Shown piece after piece: positions 29,398-39,060 of a stretch of DNA of 64,000 bases. Where the stretch lies: NCBI GenBank assembly GCA_963838235.1, contig CAWIQJ010000005.1:806001-870000 (forward strand), read 5' to 3'. Origin of the DNA: JAFECT01 sp963838235 (GTDB lineage Bacteria > Pseudomonadota > Alphaproteobacteria > Caulobacterales > Caulobacteraceae). Position 1 is the stretch's first letter. Each line of letters begins with the position of its first letter. The notes beneath the pieces are model-generated. The model did not search any database. It was not told where the DNA came from and saw nothing but the letters and a program-made list of their open reading frames with translations. The position numbers and the translations under genes were made by a program.

Positions 29398-30114
29398 GTG
29401 AAGTCACTCAGCTTTGTAATTTCGGCGCTTTTGACGTTCGCTGCCATTCAGTCGGACGCTTCGACGTCAGGTGCCGGCCCCGCCTCCGCCAGTCCCGAAG
29501 TGCGTCACGGCTGGAATTGTGAGGGCAAGGTGCGGCTTCACGGATACGCCGTCTCCTCCCGGCTTCATCTGTCTCCTGAGGGCAAGATCACCGAGAGCAC
29601 AATTGGTTGGTCTCCCCCGCCCAACCCTTCGTTCCCGGCGGCCTTAATAGAACTGGACTATCCGGGGCCAGCGTCCCCCATCGGCCCCCTCGACCTGTCT
29701 CGACCCCAACAGGTGGAGATAGAATTGTTGCTGGCGGGCTCGATGCCGGACGCGAACCAAGCCTGGGTTGAGGTCATTGCGGACGGGAAGCCCGTCTATC
29801 GCGCTCCGCTCAAGGATTACCAAGAGAAGGTGCAATCGGTTCGCGACATGCCGTCGGCAAGGTCGGAAGAGTTTCTGACGATCGATGATGCCCCTGCAAC
29901 TCTTGACGCTCGTGAGAGGATCGCGCGGAGCGAGTTCCTCGAAGTCGAGATCGTGGGCCCTAGCGACCGCAACTTGGGCCAAACAAGCTTTCATATTCAT
30001 CGCACTACCGGTCAGCTCGAAGAGATGGCCCGCTCTGCGTTGAAGTTCGTGTTCGATGCCGCGCAATCGCCTAACGAGAAATGTCTGCGGGACGACGTTG
30101 TCGTCACCAGCTAG
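29398..30114 (+). CDS. exported protein of unknown function
   Basis: A 238 aa protein starting at GTG 29398. It has a signal peptide (MKSLSFVISALLTFAAIQSDAS) and a beta-rich body with two well-spaced Cys (WNCEGKV near the start and EKCLRDDV at the end) that could form a disulfide. Codon use is closer to balanced GC than in the core genes. I recognise no family. It lies between repeat copies B and C in the accessory stretch. Confidence 0.65.
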   Translation: MKSLSFVISALLTFAAIQSDASTSGAGPASASPEVRHGWNCEGKVRLHGYAVSSRLHLSPEGKITESTIGWSPPPNPSFPAALIELDYPGPASPIGPLDLSRPQQVEIELLLAGSMPDANQAWVEVIADGKPVYRAPLKDYQEKVQSVRDMPSARSEEFLTIDDAPATLDARERIARSEFLEVEIVGPSDRNLGQTSFHIHRTTGQLEEMARSALKFVFDAAQSPNEKCLRDDVVVTS

Positions 30115-30150
30115 CGCACCGGTTTGGAGCGGTATCGCATGCTGACCAAG

Positions 30151-30205
30151 AGTCCGCTCTGGGTCGATGGCGGCCCTCGGCGTTTAGCCCGAAAGCGGAC
30201 ACCCT
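30151..30205. repeat. dispersed palindromic repeat copy C
   Basis: Begins AGTCCGCTCTGGGTCGATGG and ends AGCCCGAAAGCGGACACCC. This is the best preserved copy and shows the shared layout: GTCCGCT, a GGGTCGATGGCGG block, a variable middle, then CCCGAAAGCGGAC as the inverted end. Confidence 0.7.
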
Positions 30206-30376
30206 AGGCCAGTTGAACCCCTGCCCCATGTAAGCGACGACCGCGGCGCAAGACGCCTTGTCGAAACGTGTCGACTGCCGCGCCGTCCGCGGCGGCCCAG
30301 GCGCCGGTCCGTCCGTCCGCTTGACCGCTGGCTTGCGTCCCGCTCCGCCGGCCATGACGAGCCTCCGCGAAGCAAC

Positions 30377-30404
30377 AAAAAAGCCCCGGCCAATCGGACG
30401 GGGC
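30377..30404 (-). terminator. minus-strand rho-independent terminator-like hairpin with no obvious gene upstream
   Basis: On the minus strand a GCCCCG/CGGGGC stem is followed by six U (AAAAAA at 30377-30382 on the plus strand). No minus-strand gene is evident between it and the esterase gene that starts at 30703 on the opposite strand, so it may end a small RNA or be a relic. Confidence 0.5.
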
Positions 30405-30702
30405 GCAAAACATCGAGCGTCTATTTCCTGAGAATGCCCCACGTCAGCGGACGGTGCAAGCGTCGGAAATGTCCCGCCCCGACTCCGCTGCACCATTTTC
30501 GCGAGGGCGCCGGGCGCCTCGCCGCACGCGCCGACGCGGAGGGCGCGGGGACGTCAGCGGCAATAACGCTCTCGCGAAACCGAGCGGCCCCTTAGTTAAT
30601 TCGCCGTCATGACTTGCTTGCGGCGTATCGCGGAGCGGCGCAGGGGTTCACTATGACGCACGCGGGAAGGCGTTCGCCCGGGTTGCTGGGAAGGTCATCG
30701 TC

Positions 30703-32271
30703 ATGCGACAAACTCTGTGCGGCGCTGCGCTCGTGGCGGCCCTTCTTTTCCCGGCGGCGACGGCCGGCGCGGCCCCGGTGCGGACCGATGCGGGTCTGGT
30801 CGAAGGCGTGCGAGAAAGCGGCCTCGAGGTCTACAAAGGCATCCCCTTCGCCGCGCCGCCGGTGGGGCCGCTGCGCTGGCGCGAGCCGCAGCCGGTGACG
30901 CCGTGGACCGGCGTTCGGCCCGCAACCGAATTCGCCCCCGCCTGTGAACAGAAGGGCGTCTCCATGCCGGGCGAGGCGCCGCCCAAGATCAGCGAGGACT
31001 GCCTCTATCTCAACGTCTGGACGCCCGCCCATGGCGCCAACGAGCGGCTGCCGGTGCTGGTGTGGATCTACGGCGGCGGTTTTTCCAACGGCTCGGCGTC
31101 CATGCCGCTCTACTGGGGCGACAAGCTTGCGCGCAAGGGCGTGATTGTGGTCACCGTCGCCTACCGGGTCGGCGCGTTCGGCTGGCTGGCGCATCCCGAA
31201 CTCACCGCGGAGTCGGCGCACCATTCGTCGGGCAACTATGGCCTGGAAGATCAGATCGCGGCGCTGCGCTGGGTGCAGACGAACATCGCAGCCTTCGGCG
31301 GCGACCCGTCGAAGGTGACCATCGCCGGACAGTCGGCAGGCGCCGCGTCCATGAGCATGCTGATGACCTCGCCCCTGGCCAAAGGACTGTTCCGCGGCGT
31401 GATCGCCGAGAGCGGCGGTCTGTTCGAACCGATGCAGCTGGCCCCGAACTACCAGCTCGCCAACGCCGAACACGCCGGCGTGGCCTTCGCCAAATCCCTG
31501 GGCGCCACGTCGATCGCCGAGTTGCGCGCCCTGCCGCCGGACGTGGTGCTGGGCGGCGATCGCGATGCGGTCACCCACCCGGTTGTCGAACCCTACGCCC
31601 TGCCGGCCTCGCCCTACGACGTCTTCGTGGCCGGTCGCCAGAACGATGTGCCGATCCTGGTGGGCTCCAACGCCGATGAGGCGCGTTCGCTGGTCACCGA
31701 TCTGGATACGGTCACCGCGGCCACGCTCGAGGCGGGCGTCACCAAGCACTGGGGTCAACTGCCGCCGCAACTTCTGGCGGCCTATCCGCACGCGACGGAC
31801 GCCGAAGCAGTGAAGGCGCGCCTCGGCTTCGAGCGCGAACTGCGCTTCGGCTGGGACGACTGGACCTGGGCGCGGCTGCAGGCGGCGAAGAGCCGCCATC
31901 CGGCGTTCTACTACCAATGGGCTCATGTTCCGCCGTTCCCGAAAGGGTCGGTCTACGAAGGTTGGGGGCCCAGTCACTATTCGGAGCTCTGGTACGTATT
32001 CGACCATCTCGATCAGGAGCCGGCGTGGCCCTGGACCACCCAGGACCGCAGGCTGGCCGAGACCATGTCGAGCTACTGGACCAACTTCGTGAAAGCCGGG
32101 GACCCGAACGGCCCTGGCCTGCCGCCCTGGCCGCGCTTTAATCCGGCGCGCGACAGCGTGCTTCGCCTGGACGACCCGATCGCGGTGACGGCGGTGCCCC
32201 ATATCGACACGCTCCAGGTCTTCGATGCGGTCTATGCGAGCGTTCGCGGGACGCCGGTTCCGCAACACTGA
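30703..32271 (+). CDS. exported type-B carboxylesterase
   Basis: A 522 aa alpha/beta hydrolase of the carboxylesterase/lipase (COesterase) family with a signal peptide (residues 1-23). It has EDCLYLNVWTP, the oxyanion-hole GGGF at 124-127, the nucleophile elbow GQSAGA with Ser211, and the usual C-terminal His region (GPSHYSELWYVFDHL). It hydrolyses carboxylic esters in the periplasm or outside the cell; the natural substrate is unknown. The length is normal for the family. Confidence 0.92.
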   Translation: MRQTLCGAALVAALLFPAATAGAAPVRTDAGLVEGVRESGLEVYKGIPFAAPPVGPLRWREPQPVTPWTGVRPATEFAPACEQKGVSMPGEAPPKISEDCLYLNVWTPAHGANERLPVLVWIYGGGFSNGSASMPLYWGDKLARKGVIVVTVAYRVGAFGWLAHPELTAESAHHSSGNYGLEDQIAALRWVQTNIAAFGGDPSKVTIAGQSAGAASMSMLMTSPLAKGLFRGVIAESGGLFEPMQLAPNYQLANAEHAGVAFAKSLGATSIAELRALPPDVVLGGDRDAVTHPVVEPYALPASPYDVFVAGRQNDVPILVGSNADEARSLVTDLDTVTAATLEAGVTKHWGQLPPQLLAAYPHATDAEAVKARLGFERELRFGWDDWTWARLQAAKSRHPAFYYQWAHVPPFPKGSVYEGWGPSHYSELWYVFDHLDQEPAWPWTTQDRRLAETMSSYWTNFVKAGDPNGPGLPPWPRFNPARDSVLRLDDPIAVTAVPHIDTLQVFDAVYASVRGTPVPQH

Positions 32272-32312
32272 CCTATCTGCGCTTTCAGACAGTCGCCGCG
32301 TACGGCCCTGTT

Positions 32313-32840
32313 CTATTTTTGCCCCGCGACCGGCGCCGCCGGCTTGGGGATCAGGCCGAGCTGCTGGCGCAGGTCGAAGTCGTCGAACTCCTCCCAACAG
32401 TGGCCGAGGCGTCCGGCTTTCACCTCGCAGATCATCATCTGCGAGACCTTGATCGGCTTGCCGGTGGCCGGGCCCAGGAACGGACCGGTGTTGGTCCCGG
32501 TGAAGGTCAGGCGCATGGCGATCTCGCCATGGTCGACCAGCACGTCCTCGATGGTGAAGTGGAAGTCGGGAAAGCCCGTCCGCCAGCGCTGCACCACGGC
32601 CACGACCGACCCGGCGTGCGGGCCTGCCGGGAAGCTGTGACCGCGGAAGACCAGGGCGGCGTCCGGCGCAAACAGGTCCGGGACGGCGGTGTAATCGCCC
32701 TTGTTCCAAACCTCTTCGATGAAGCGGACCATGGGCTTGGCCTGTTCGGGCCACGCCGGATGGTCCTGGGCCGAGCTCGGGGTCGCGAGGCCCGATGCGG
32801 CGGCCAGGGCGGCGGCGAACGCAATCGCACGGTGTTTCAT
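32313..32840 (-). CDS. exported SnoaL-like ester cyclase family protein
   Basis: A 175 aa protein with a signal peptide (MKHRAIAFAAALAAASGLATPSSAQ) and a SnoaL-type (NTF2-like) fold: FIEEVWNKGDYTAVPDLFAPDAALVFRG, FPDFHFTIEDVLVDHGEIAMRLTFTGTNTGPFLG, GRLGHCWEEFDDFDLRQQLGL. These resemble the ester cyclase group, but the exported location suggests another role. The ATG at 32840 follows GGGACC. It converges with the carboxylesterase gene, 41 bp apart. Confidence 0.82.
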   Translation of the reverse strand: MKHRAIAFAAALAAASGLATPSSAQDHPAWPEQAKPMVRFIEEVWNKGDYTAVPDLFAPDAALVFRGHSFPAGPHAGSVVAVVQRWRTGFPDFHFTIEDVLVDHGEIAMRLTFTGTNTGPFLGPATGKPIKVSQMMICEVKAGRLGHCWEEFDDFDLRQQLGLIPKPAAPVAGQK

Positions 32841-32913
32841 GGCAGGTCCCCCATTTGAAACGGCCTGCGGGCCGGTTCCGCGGGAGATCATACGCCGAAA
32901 TCGGGCCGGCGGA

Positions 32914-33630
32914 TCAGCCCGCGCCAATCCGCTCCACCACGTGTTTGCCGCGAACCATGCGGACAAACGGCACGTCGCGGTTGGGGTCTGCCAGGCGCTC
33001 GGTCACTTCGCCGAGCACGAAGCGGGTGATCTGCGGCAGGTCGAGGCCGCCGGTGTCCGACAGGCGCAGCCAGGCGATCTCGTCGAGCTCGCGGTCGCCG
33101 GTCTCGGGCTCCATGTGGACGAGGGCGTTGGCCTCGGCGAGGAAGAACCGCGCATCGAAACGGCGCGCGCGGCCCGGCGGCGTGATCGCGCGGGCGATGA
33201 AGCTGAGCGACGCGAGGTCAGGCGCGACGCCCTTCTCGGCGAACTCGCGCCAGGTGCGCGGCGGCGCTTTCTCGTAGGTCGCGGGCTTGGCCAGCATCAG
33301 GCCGGCTTCTTCGAAGGTTTCGCGCACCGCCGCAATTCCGAGACCGCGCGCGACGCCGCGACTGGCGCCCAGGGCCGGGTGCGTGACGACCTCGGGCTTC
33401 AGCTCAGTGGCCGACGGCGCGGTGATGTCGCCGCCGTCGACGCGGCCGCCGGGGAAGACCCACTTCGACGCCATGAACACGTGGCCTTCGGCGCGACGGC
33501 CCATCAGCACCTGTGGTGCGCCCTTGTCCCGGCGCACGAGGATCAGAGTGGCGGCGTTGCTGGGCCGCAGGCGCGCACCGACGTTGGGCGCGTCCTTCAG
33601 GTCGGCGGCGGAGTCGAAGGGCTTGGTCAC
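32914..33630 (-). CDS. NUDIX hydrolase
   Basis: A 238 aa protein starting at GTG 33630. It has VFPGGRVD followed, after an insertion typical of this subgroup, by the NUDIX-box helix GIAAVRETFEEAGLML. The family hydrolyses nucleoside diphosphate-linked substrates; the long spacing between GG and the REXXEE core places it near the NUDT19-like/CoA-type branch. The substrate cannot be assigned. Confidence 0.87.
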   Translation of the reverse strand: MTKPFDSAADLKDAPNVGARLRPSNAATLILVRRDKGAPQVLMGRRAEGHVFMASKWVFPGGRVDGGDITAPSATELKPEVVTHPALGASRGVARGLGIAAVRETFEEAGLMLAKPATYEKAPPRTWREFAEKGVAPDLASLSFIARAITPPGRARRFDARFFLAEANALVHMEPETGDRELDEIAWLRLSDTGGLDLPQITRFVLGEVTERLADPNRDVPFVRMVRGKHVVERIGAG

Positions 33631-33667
33631 CGCACGGGCCTAACACAGCCCGCGCGGCAAGACGACG

Positions 33668-34681
33668 TCAGTCCTGCGGCCGGACCAGGATCAGAAGGTG
33701 CAGGTCGTCGGTGGGCAGATAGTTGCTGCGACGGACCTCGAAGGCGGTCGGCGAGGTCTTGGTCAGGCCGGTCACGCAGGTGCTGAGCAGGCTGGTCGCC
33801 AGGCCCTTGTCGAGGGTCAGGTGGAAGTCGCCGATCGGGTCCTTCCAATTGGCGCCGGTCTTCAGGATGTAGTCGATGCGCAATTCGTAGAAGGCCTGTT
33901 TGTCTTGTCCGACCTCAGCCTTGCGCTTGGCGACGGCCGCCAGATAGGCGTCGTCGATACAGTACTTGGCCTTGTAGGCGGTGTATTCCTCGCTGGTGCG
34001 CACGTCGGCGCTCTCAAGCGCGGTGCCGGAGGTGCCGCCGACGCTGGGTTTATAGCTGTGCTCCACGTGCAGGATCTTGCCGGCGGGGAAGGTCTGTTCC
34101 CACCAGTAGGTGGTTTTCAGCGTCCAGGCGGCGCCCAGGTGGTGCTCGGGTCCCTTACCCGCGTCGTATTCGTCGTCAGCGACGAGCTCGAGCTTGATCA
34201 GCTTCGCCTTATCCGCCGCCGGCAATGCGTCGAGCGCGTCGTCGGTTTCCTTCCTCAGCGGCATCAGCGGCACATGCATCTGCTGCAGCATGGTGGTGTA
34301 TTCGACGCCGTTCTTGAACACGCGCTGTTCGACATGGGCCGCGACCGGTTGACCGTCCACCAGGGTGGCGAAGTCGAGGAAGTTGTCGGCCTGATTGATG
34401 TCGGGAATGGCGATGTTGTCGTCGACACCCTCGGTGGTGATGTCGGGCATGGGGAAGGCGACGATGATCTTTTCGTCGTTCGGTGTGGTGTTCAGAAACT
34501 CGTACTTCACGCGGACCGCCTCCGGTGAGATGAAGAGGTCCTCGGACTTCATGGCGATGCCGTCGTGCTTCTTCAGCACCAGGCCGCCCTGAGCCAGTTC
34601 GGCGGAACTGTCGTTGGCGAAAGCCGGAACCGCGGCGAGCGCCGCGAGCGTGACGCCGGTCAGAAGGATGCGAACGCGCAT
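33668..34681 (-). CDS. DUF4424 exported protein
   Basis: A 337 aa protein with a signal peptide (ending VPAFAND) and the DUF4424 pattern: SSAELAQGGLVLKKHDGIAMKSEDLFISPEAVRVKYEF near the N-terminus and a beta-sandwich-like remainder. It is a predicted periplasmic protein common in proteobacteria with no established function. It is in the same direction as the NUDIX gene and 82 bp downstream of rnr. Confidence 0.85.
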   Translation of the reverse strand: MRVRILLTGVTLAALAAVPAFANDSSAELAQGGLVLKKHDGIAMKSEDLFISPEAVRVKYEFLNTTPNDEKIIVAFPMPDITTEGVDDNIAIPDINQADNFLDFATLVDGQPVAAHVEQRVFKNGVEYTTMLQQMHVPLMPLRKETDDALDALPAADKAKLIKLELVADDEYDAGKGPEHHLGAAWTLKTTYWWEQTFPAGKILHVEHSYKPSVGGTSGTALESADVRTSEEYTAYKAKYCIDDAYLAAVAKRKAEVGQDKQAFYELRIDYILKTGANWKDPIGDFHLTLDKGLATSLLSTCVTGLTKTSPTAFEVRRSNYLPTDDLHLLILVRPQD

Positions 34682-34763
34682 GTGAGGTCCCCTGCTTGGG
34701 GGGCGACTCTAGGCGCGAGACCGGACCGGGCCAAGTCGAATAACGCCGGTTTCCAGGGGCCCG

Positions 34764-37107
34764 TTACCGCCGCTTGCCCCTGCGCACCCCCGGGGGCGGG
34801 CCGCCGCGCTTGCGCACTCCCAACCTTGGCCGCGGGGCTTTCGGATCCGACGGCCCGGGCTCGCTCAGCATCTCGAACAGCAGGCCGCCGGTGATCGGCG
34901 TCGCTTCCGTCAGGCGCACCTCGACCTCGCGGCCCAGCCGCCAGCGTGCGCCGCTGCGTTCGCCGACCAGGGCGTGGGCGCGGTCGTCGTGGCTGGAAAT
35001 ACTCGCCGCCGAGGCTGGAGATCGGCACGAGGCCGTCGGCGCCGGTCTCGGCTCAGCCGCACGAACAGGCCGAAGCGGGTGACGCCGGTGATGCGCCCGG
35101 TGAAGTCGCGCCGACGCGGTCCTCGAGGAAGGCGGCGACGTAGCGGTCGGTGGCGTCGCGCTCGGCCGCCATGGCGCGGCGCTCGGCGACGGTGATGTGC
35201 TCGGCGGTGTCGCTGCAGCCTGGCGATGTCGGGGTCCGACAGGCCGTCGTCGCCCAAGCCCAGCGCGCGGATCAGGCCGCGGTGCACGACCAGGTCGGCG
35301 TAGCGGCGGATCGGCGAGGTGAAGTGGGCGTAGCGCTGCGAGGTTCAGGCCGAAGTGGCCGATATTGTCGGTGTCGTAGATGCGCCTGCATCTGGGTGCG
35401 CAGCACCACCTCGTTGACGATCTCGGCGTGCGGCCCGCCGCGCGTCTGTTCCAGCAGCTTGTTGAAGCGTTTGGTGGTCGGCGACCTCGCCCTTGCTCCA
35501 CGGGATGTCGAGCGTCGCCAGGAAATCGGCCAGGGCCTGCACCTTCTCCTGGCTCGGCGTATCGTGGATGCGGTAGATCAGCGGCGTGCGGCGTCTGTTC
35601 CAGCGTCTCGGCGGCCGCGACATTGGCCTGGATCATCAACTCTTCGATCAGGCGATGCGCCGTCAGCGAGGCTCTCGCGCCTCGTAATCGAGGCCACATT
35701 GCCGTCGGCGCCGATGACGATGCGCCGTTCGGCGCTACTCGATGTTCCAGCGGCGAGCGCGCTTCGCGCCCGCGCTTCAGACACGCGTAGGCCTCCCATA
35801 GCGGCCTCAGCACCGGCGCCAGCAGGGGCGCGGTGCTTATCGTCGGGCCGCCCGTCGATGGCGCGCCTGCGCCTGTTCGTAGGACAGCTTCGCGGCGGAG
35901 CGCATCAGGCCGCGCATGAAGCGGTGCGAGGTCTTCTTGCCGTTGCGGTCGAACACCATGCGCACGGCCATGCAGGCGCGGTTCTCGCCCTCGATGCAGG
36001 CGAGCACAGGCCGGCCGACAGGCGCTCGCGGCAGCATCGGCTCGACCCGGTCGGGGAAATAGGACGAGTTGCCCTTCTCCCGCGCCTCGCGGTCCAGCGC
36101 GGAGCCCGCGCGTACATAGGCGGCGACGTCGGCGATGGCGACCCAGACGATCCAGCCGCCAGGGTTGCTTCGCATCGTCGTCGCGGCTCGGCGTAGACCG
36201 CGTCGTCGTGGTCGCGCGCGTCCGGTGGATCGATGGTGATCAGCGGCAGGTCGCGCAGGTCCGTGCGGCCCTTCAGGGTCGGCGGCTTCGGCGCGCTTCG
36301 GCCTCTTGTTCCGCGGCGTCGGAGAAGCCGGTCGGTATGCCGTGGGCATGGATGGCGATCAGCGAAGCGGCGCGCGGCTGGTCCTCGCGCCCGACCACCT
36401 CGAGCAAGCTTGCCGCTCTTCGGGCCGATACCGCCGCTCCGCCTGACCCACGGCGGCCAGCACCAGGTCGCCATCCTTCAGCTTCTGCGCCTCGGGGCCG
36501 GAGAGCAGCAGTGTCTCCTTGGAGCTTGCGGTCGACCGGCTCGACCCGCACCTCGCGCGCGCTCTTGCGGATCACGCCCAGGATCCGGTGCGCGCTCTGG
36601 CCCAGCCGCTTGATCATGCGCGCTTCGTAGCCGTCGGCGCCCTGTTTCGAAGCGCACCAGCAGCCGGTCGCCCATGCCCGGCGCGCCGGCGGCCTTTTCG
36701 TTGCGGCCGGGCGCCAGCCGCGCCAGCGGTGCATCCGCCTCGCCCTTGCTCAGGCGCACGAAGAGCTCGCCGTCCGCGTCGCGTTCGACCACGTCGACGA
36801 CGCCCACCGGCGGCAGCGACCCGCGCGGCGCAAAGCCCTTGCGGCCGCGGCGGCCGAGCGCCCCTTCGGCCTCCAGTTCGCGCAGCATCTCGCGCAAAGC
36901 CCGGCGTTCGGCGCCCTTCAGGCCGAAGGCGCGCGCGATATCGGCCTTCTCGGCCTCGCCGGCTTCGGCGAGGAAGCGCACCAGCGCCGCCTTGGTCGGC
37001 AGGCCGGCCGGGCGCGGGGCGACCGCGGCCTGGGCCGCGCGCTTTCCGGGCTTGGTGTTGGGATGTTTCGACCAGCTCTTGCCGGGCGGCTTGGGGGGTT
37101 TGGCCAT
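34764..37107 (-). CDS. rnr: ribonuclease R, multiply frameshifted
   Basis: 3'-5' exoribonuclease that degrades structured RNA. The N-terminal piece is clean (residues 1-155: basic leader, winged helix, GFAPRGSLPPVGVVDVVERD). Further pieces in shifted frames give the RNB domain (DLRDLPLITIDPPDARDHDDAVYAE, the metal-binding DARD block; GWIVWVAIADVAAYVRAGSALDREA; SSYFPDRVEPMLPR), then FMRGLMRSAAKLSYEQAQ, and the S1 end FTGRITGVTRFGLFVRL. A basic tail follows. Frame changes recur about every 100-130 bp between roughly 36650 and 34960. Every motif survives, so errors in the sequence are the likely cause. Confidence 0.92.
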
Positions 37108-37189
37108 CGGATTCGCAGCATAGCGCGACTGGCTATGCGGGTAGGAGTCGAACCTGATGCGGTGTCGCCGCGGCTAGGGTTGCGGGTCA

Positions 37190-37231
37190 AGAAAAAAGAG
37201 CCCCGGCCGGCGCGAGGCGCGCCGGCCGGGG
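37190..37231 (-). terminator. strong terminator of the curlin-repeat gene
   Basis: A 14 bp perfect GC stem (37201-37214 with 37218-37231) around a 3 nt loop, followed on the minus strand by CTCTTTTTTCTT. It lies 10 nt after the stop codon of the amyloid gene. Confidence 0.92.
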
Positions 37232-37241
37232 ACTGGCCTGC

Positions 37242-38651
37242 TTACTGGTGAACGAAAGCGCTGTTGCCGCTGCCGTTCTGGGTGACGGTCGACGTCGCGC
37301 TCACGCCGTGCTGTGAGACGAAGGCGTAGTTGGACGAGCCGTTCTGGGTGATGATCGACAGGTTGCCGTAGCCGGACTGCTCGACCTGGGCGTTGTTGCT
37401 GTCGCCGTTCTGATAGACCTGTGAATCCTCTTGCTGCCCCGTCTGGTTGACGCTGGCGAGGTCGAAGTTGCCGGTCTGCTGGATGGCGGAGCCTTCGGTG
37501 TCGGTGCCGGCCGCCTGGGTGGAATAGGCGGTGTCGCTCACGCCCGTTTGGAGGATGTTGGAAAAGTCGCCCGTGCCCGCTTGCGAGACCGTGGCCAGGT
37601 CGCCCTGGCCGCCCTGGATGATCTGGGTCTCGTTGCCGCCATCGGCCCCGCCGCCCGTCTGGGTGACGTCGGCGATCGTGTAGTCGCCGAACTGGATGAT
37701 GTTGGAGACGTGGCCGTCGCCGATCTGGGTGACCGACGCCGAGGCGCCTTGGGTGTCAGGCCCGTCGTTGAAGGGCAGACCCAGACTGTCGACGTGCGTG
37801 CCCTGGCCGATCAGCGAGGTGGAGGCGCCGTCCTGGTAGACGGTGATATTGCCGCCGTCGCTCTTCTGGGCGGCGCCGCTGTACGCTGCGCCGGACACCT
37901 GGGTCAGGCTGTCGGAGTTGTTGCTTCCGATGGTGGTGAAGAAGCCCGTGGCCTGGTCCGCCAGGGGGTTCTGGGTAATCCATTGGAAGTTGTTGTTGCC
38001 GGTGGCCTCGTTGATGGCGATGTTGTTGATGCCTTCCTGGTTGATGACGCTGGTGTTGTCGTCGCCGATCTGTTGCGATCCGCCGCCCTGGCGCCCGCCG
38101 AAGTCATCGGCGTTCAGCGTGCCCGGAAGCACGTTCTCGAAGACCGTAAGCGGATAGGCTCCGCCGATGCCGGTCTGGGTGACGATCGAGACGTTGTAGT
38201 TGCCGGTCTGCAGGATCCAGCCCTGGTTGCCGAAGCCGTTCTGCTCGAGGAACGCGCCCGTGCCGGGATTATAGCCGGTCTGGGTGATGTAGCCCGTTTC
38301 GCCGATGCTCTCGGCGCCTTGGGTCGCCGTGGCGGCGTTGTAGCCGTGCTGGAACACCTGGAAGGTGCCGTTCTGACCGATCTGGGTGACGGTCGCGGTG
38401 CTGCCGGTATAGGTCCCGTCAGTGTCCTGAACGACGAAGGCTTCCTCCTGGAAGCCGCCCTGGGTCACGGTGGCGACGTTGCTCGATGAGAGCTGATCGA
38501 TCTGGGTCAGCTCGTCCGTGCCCGCGGACTGGTCGGCGCTGGCCGAGTTGTAGTTGCCCGGCTGGTTGATGGTGGTGACGTTCTGGGCGAAGGCCGAGGT
38601 GGCCAGCAGCAGGGCTGCAGTCGATACGGCGCCGAGGATCAGAGCTTTCAT
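37242..38651 (-). CDS. curlin-repeat (functional amyloid) protein
   Basis: A 469 aa exported protein starting at ATG 38651 with GGAG upstream. After a signal peptide (MKALILGAVSTAALLLATSAFA) the whole sequence consists of about twenty degenerate curlin-type repeats with spaced Gln, Gly and Asn, such as VTQTGIG, VEQSGYGNLSIITQNGSSN and VSQHGVSATSTVTQNGSGN. This is the CsgA/CsgB beta-helical pattern, but three times the length of CsgA. It probably forms extracellular amyloid fibres for biofilm. No csgG/E/F-type secretion genes lie nearby. A strong terminator makes it a single-gene unit. Confidence 0.87.
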   Translation of the reverse strand: MKALILGAVSTAALLLATSAFAQNVTTINQPGNYNSASADQSAGTDELTQIDQLSSSNVATVTQGGFQEEAFVVQDTDGTYTGSTATVTQIGQNGTFQVFQHGYNAATATQGAESIGETGYITQTGYNPGTGAFLEQNGFGNQGWILQTGNYNVSIVTQTGIGGAYPLTVFENVLPGTLNADDFGGRQGGGSQQIGDDNTSVINQEGINNIAINEATGNNNFQWITQNPLADQATGFFTTIGSNNSDSLTQVSGAAYSGAAQKSDGGNITVYQDGASTSLIGQGTHVDSLGLPFNDGPDTQGASASVTQIGDGHVSNIIQFGDYTIADVTQTGGGADGGNETQIIQGGQGDLATVSQAGTGDFSNILQTGVSDTAYSTQAAGTDTEGSAIQQTGNFDLASVNQTGQQEDSQVYQNGDSNNAQVEQSGYGNLSIITQNGSSNYAFVSQHGVSATSTVTQNGSGNSAFVHQ

Positions 38652-39060
38652 GTCGTTCTCCATAAGGTGTGAGTCGTCTTGTCGCGTTGAGTCCGGCAGG
38701 CGTCGCCGCTGGGTTTCGACCGTGATCGTCGAATGATCCGCGGCGCCGCCGCCCGACGGTTGGATTTGTTGGTGGGTTTGAACGGGGTTTGCGACCGCGC
38801 CAGCCGACCGAGGCTAGCCCCGCGGCTGCGGCGAACGCCGCGCTACACATAGTCCCCCCATGCCGACGTAACCCGGGCCTCATCCCTAGGGTTACTCAAA
38901 TCCTTACGCTGAAATGAAAGCCGCCAGTTTGGTTAGCCGGTCAATAATAGAAATCTTTATTTTCACCTCGCACAGCACGAAGGCTGCCGACGCGGACAAT
39001 GCTGCGGCGTAAGTAATTCGATCCCGATTTCTGGATTTCCCTGATCGCGGGAATCCTGCC
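38652..39060. other. 409 bp intergenic region upstream of the amyloid gene
   Basis: No gene found. A relatively AT-rich tract at about 38900-38985 stands out from the GC-rich surroundings and is a plausible site for the promoter and regulator binding of the curlin-repeat gene. A confident -35/-10 pair was not identified. Confidence 0.4.

Larger units (their letters stand above)
30115..30702. other. 588 bp without a convincing gene
   Basis: It contains repeat copy C, a minus-strand terminator-like hairpin at 30377-30404, and GC-rich sequence. Short minus-strand frames exist (for example one starting MAGGAGRKPAVKRTDGP near 30355) but none has supporting family features. No tRNA or known riboswitch was recognised. 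Confidence 0.5.

Noticed and set aside
30104..30496. Minus-strand ORF of 130 aa and nested shorter frames
   Set aside because: Low-complexity Arg/Ala/Gly composition typical of GC-rich shadow frames, no family features, and a terminator-like hairpin lies inside the region.
37131..37190. Sequence resembling a tRNA T-arm on the minus strand (GGTTCGACTCC)
   Set aside because: The flanking bases do not form a T-stem, and no D-arm, anticodon arm or acceptor stem could be found around it.
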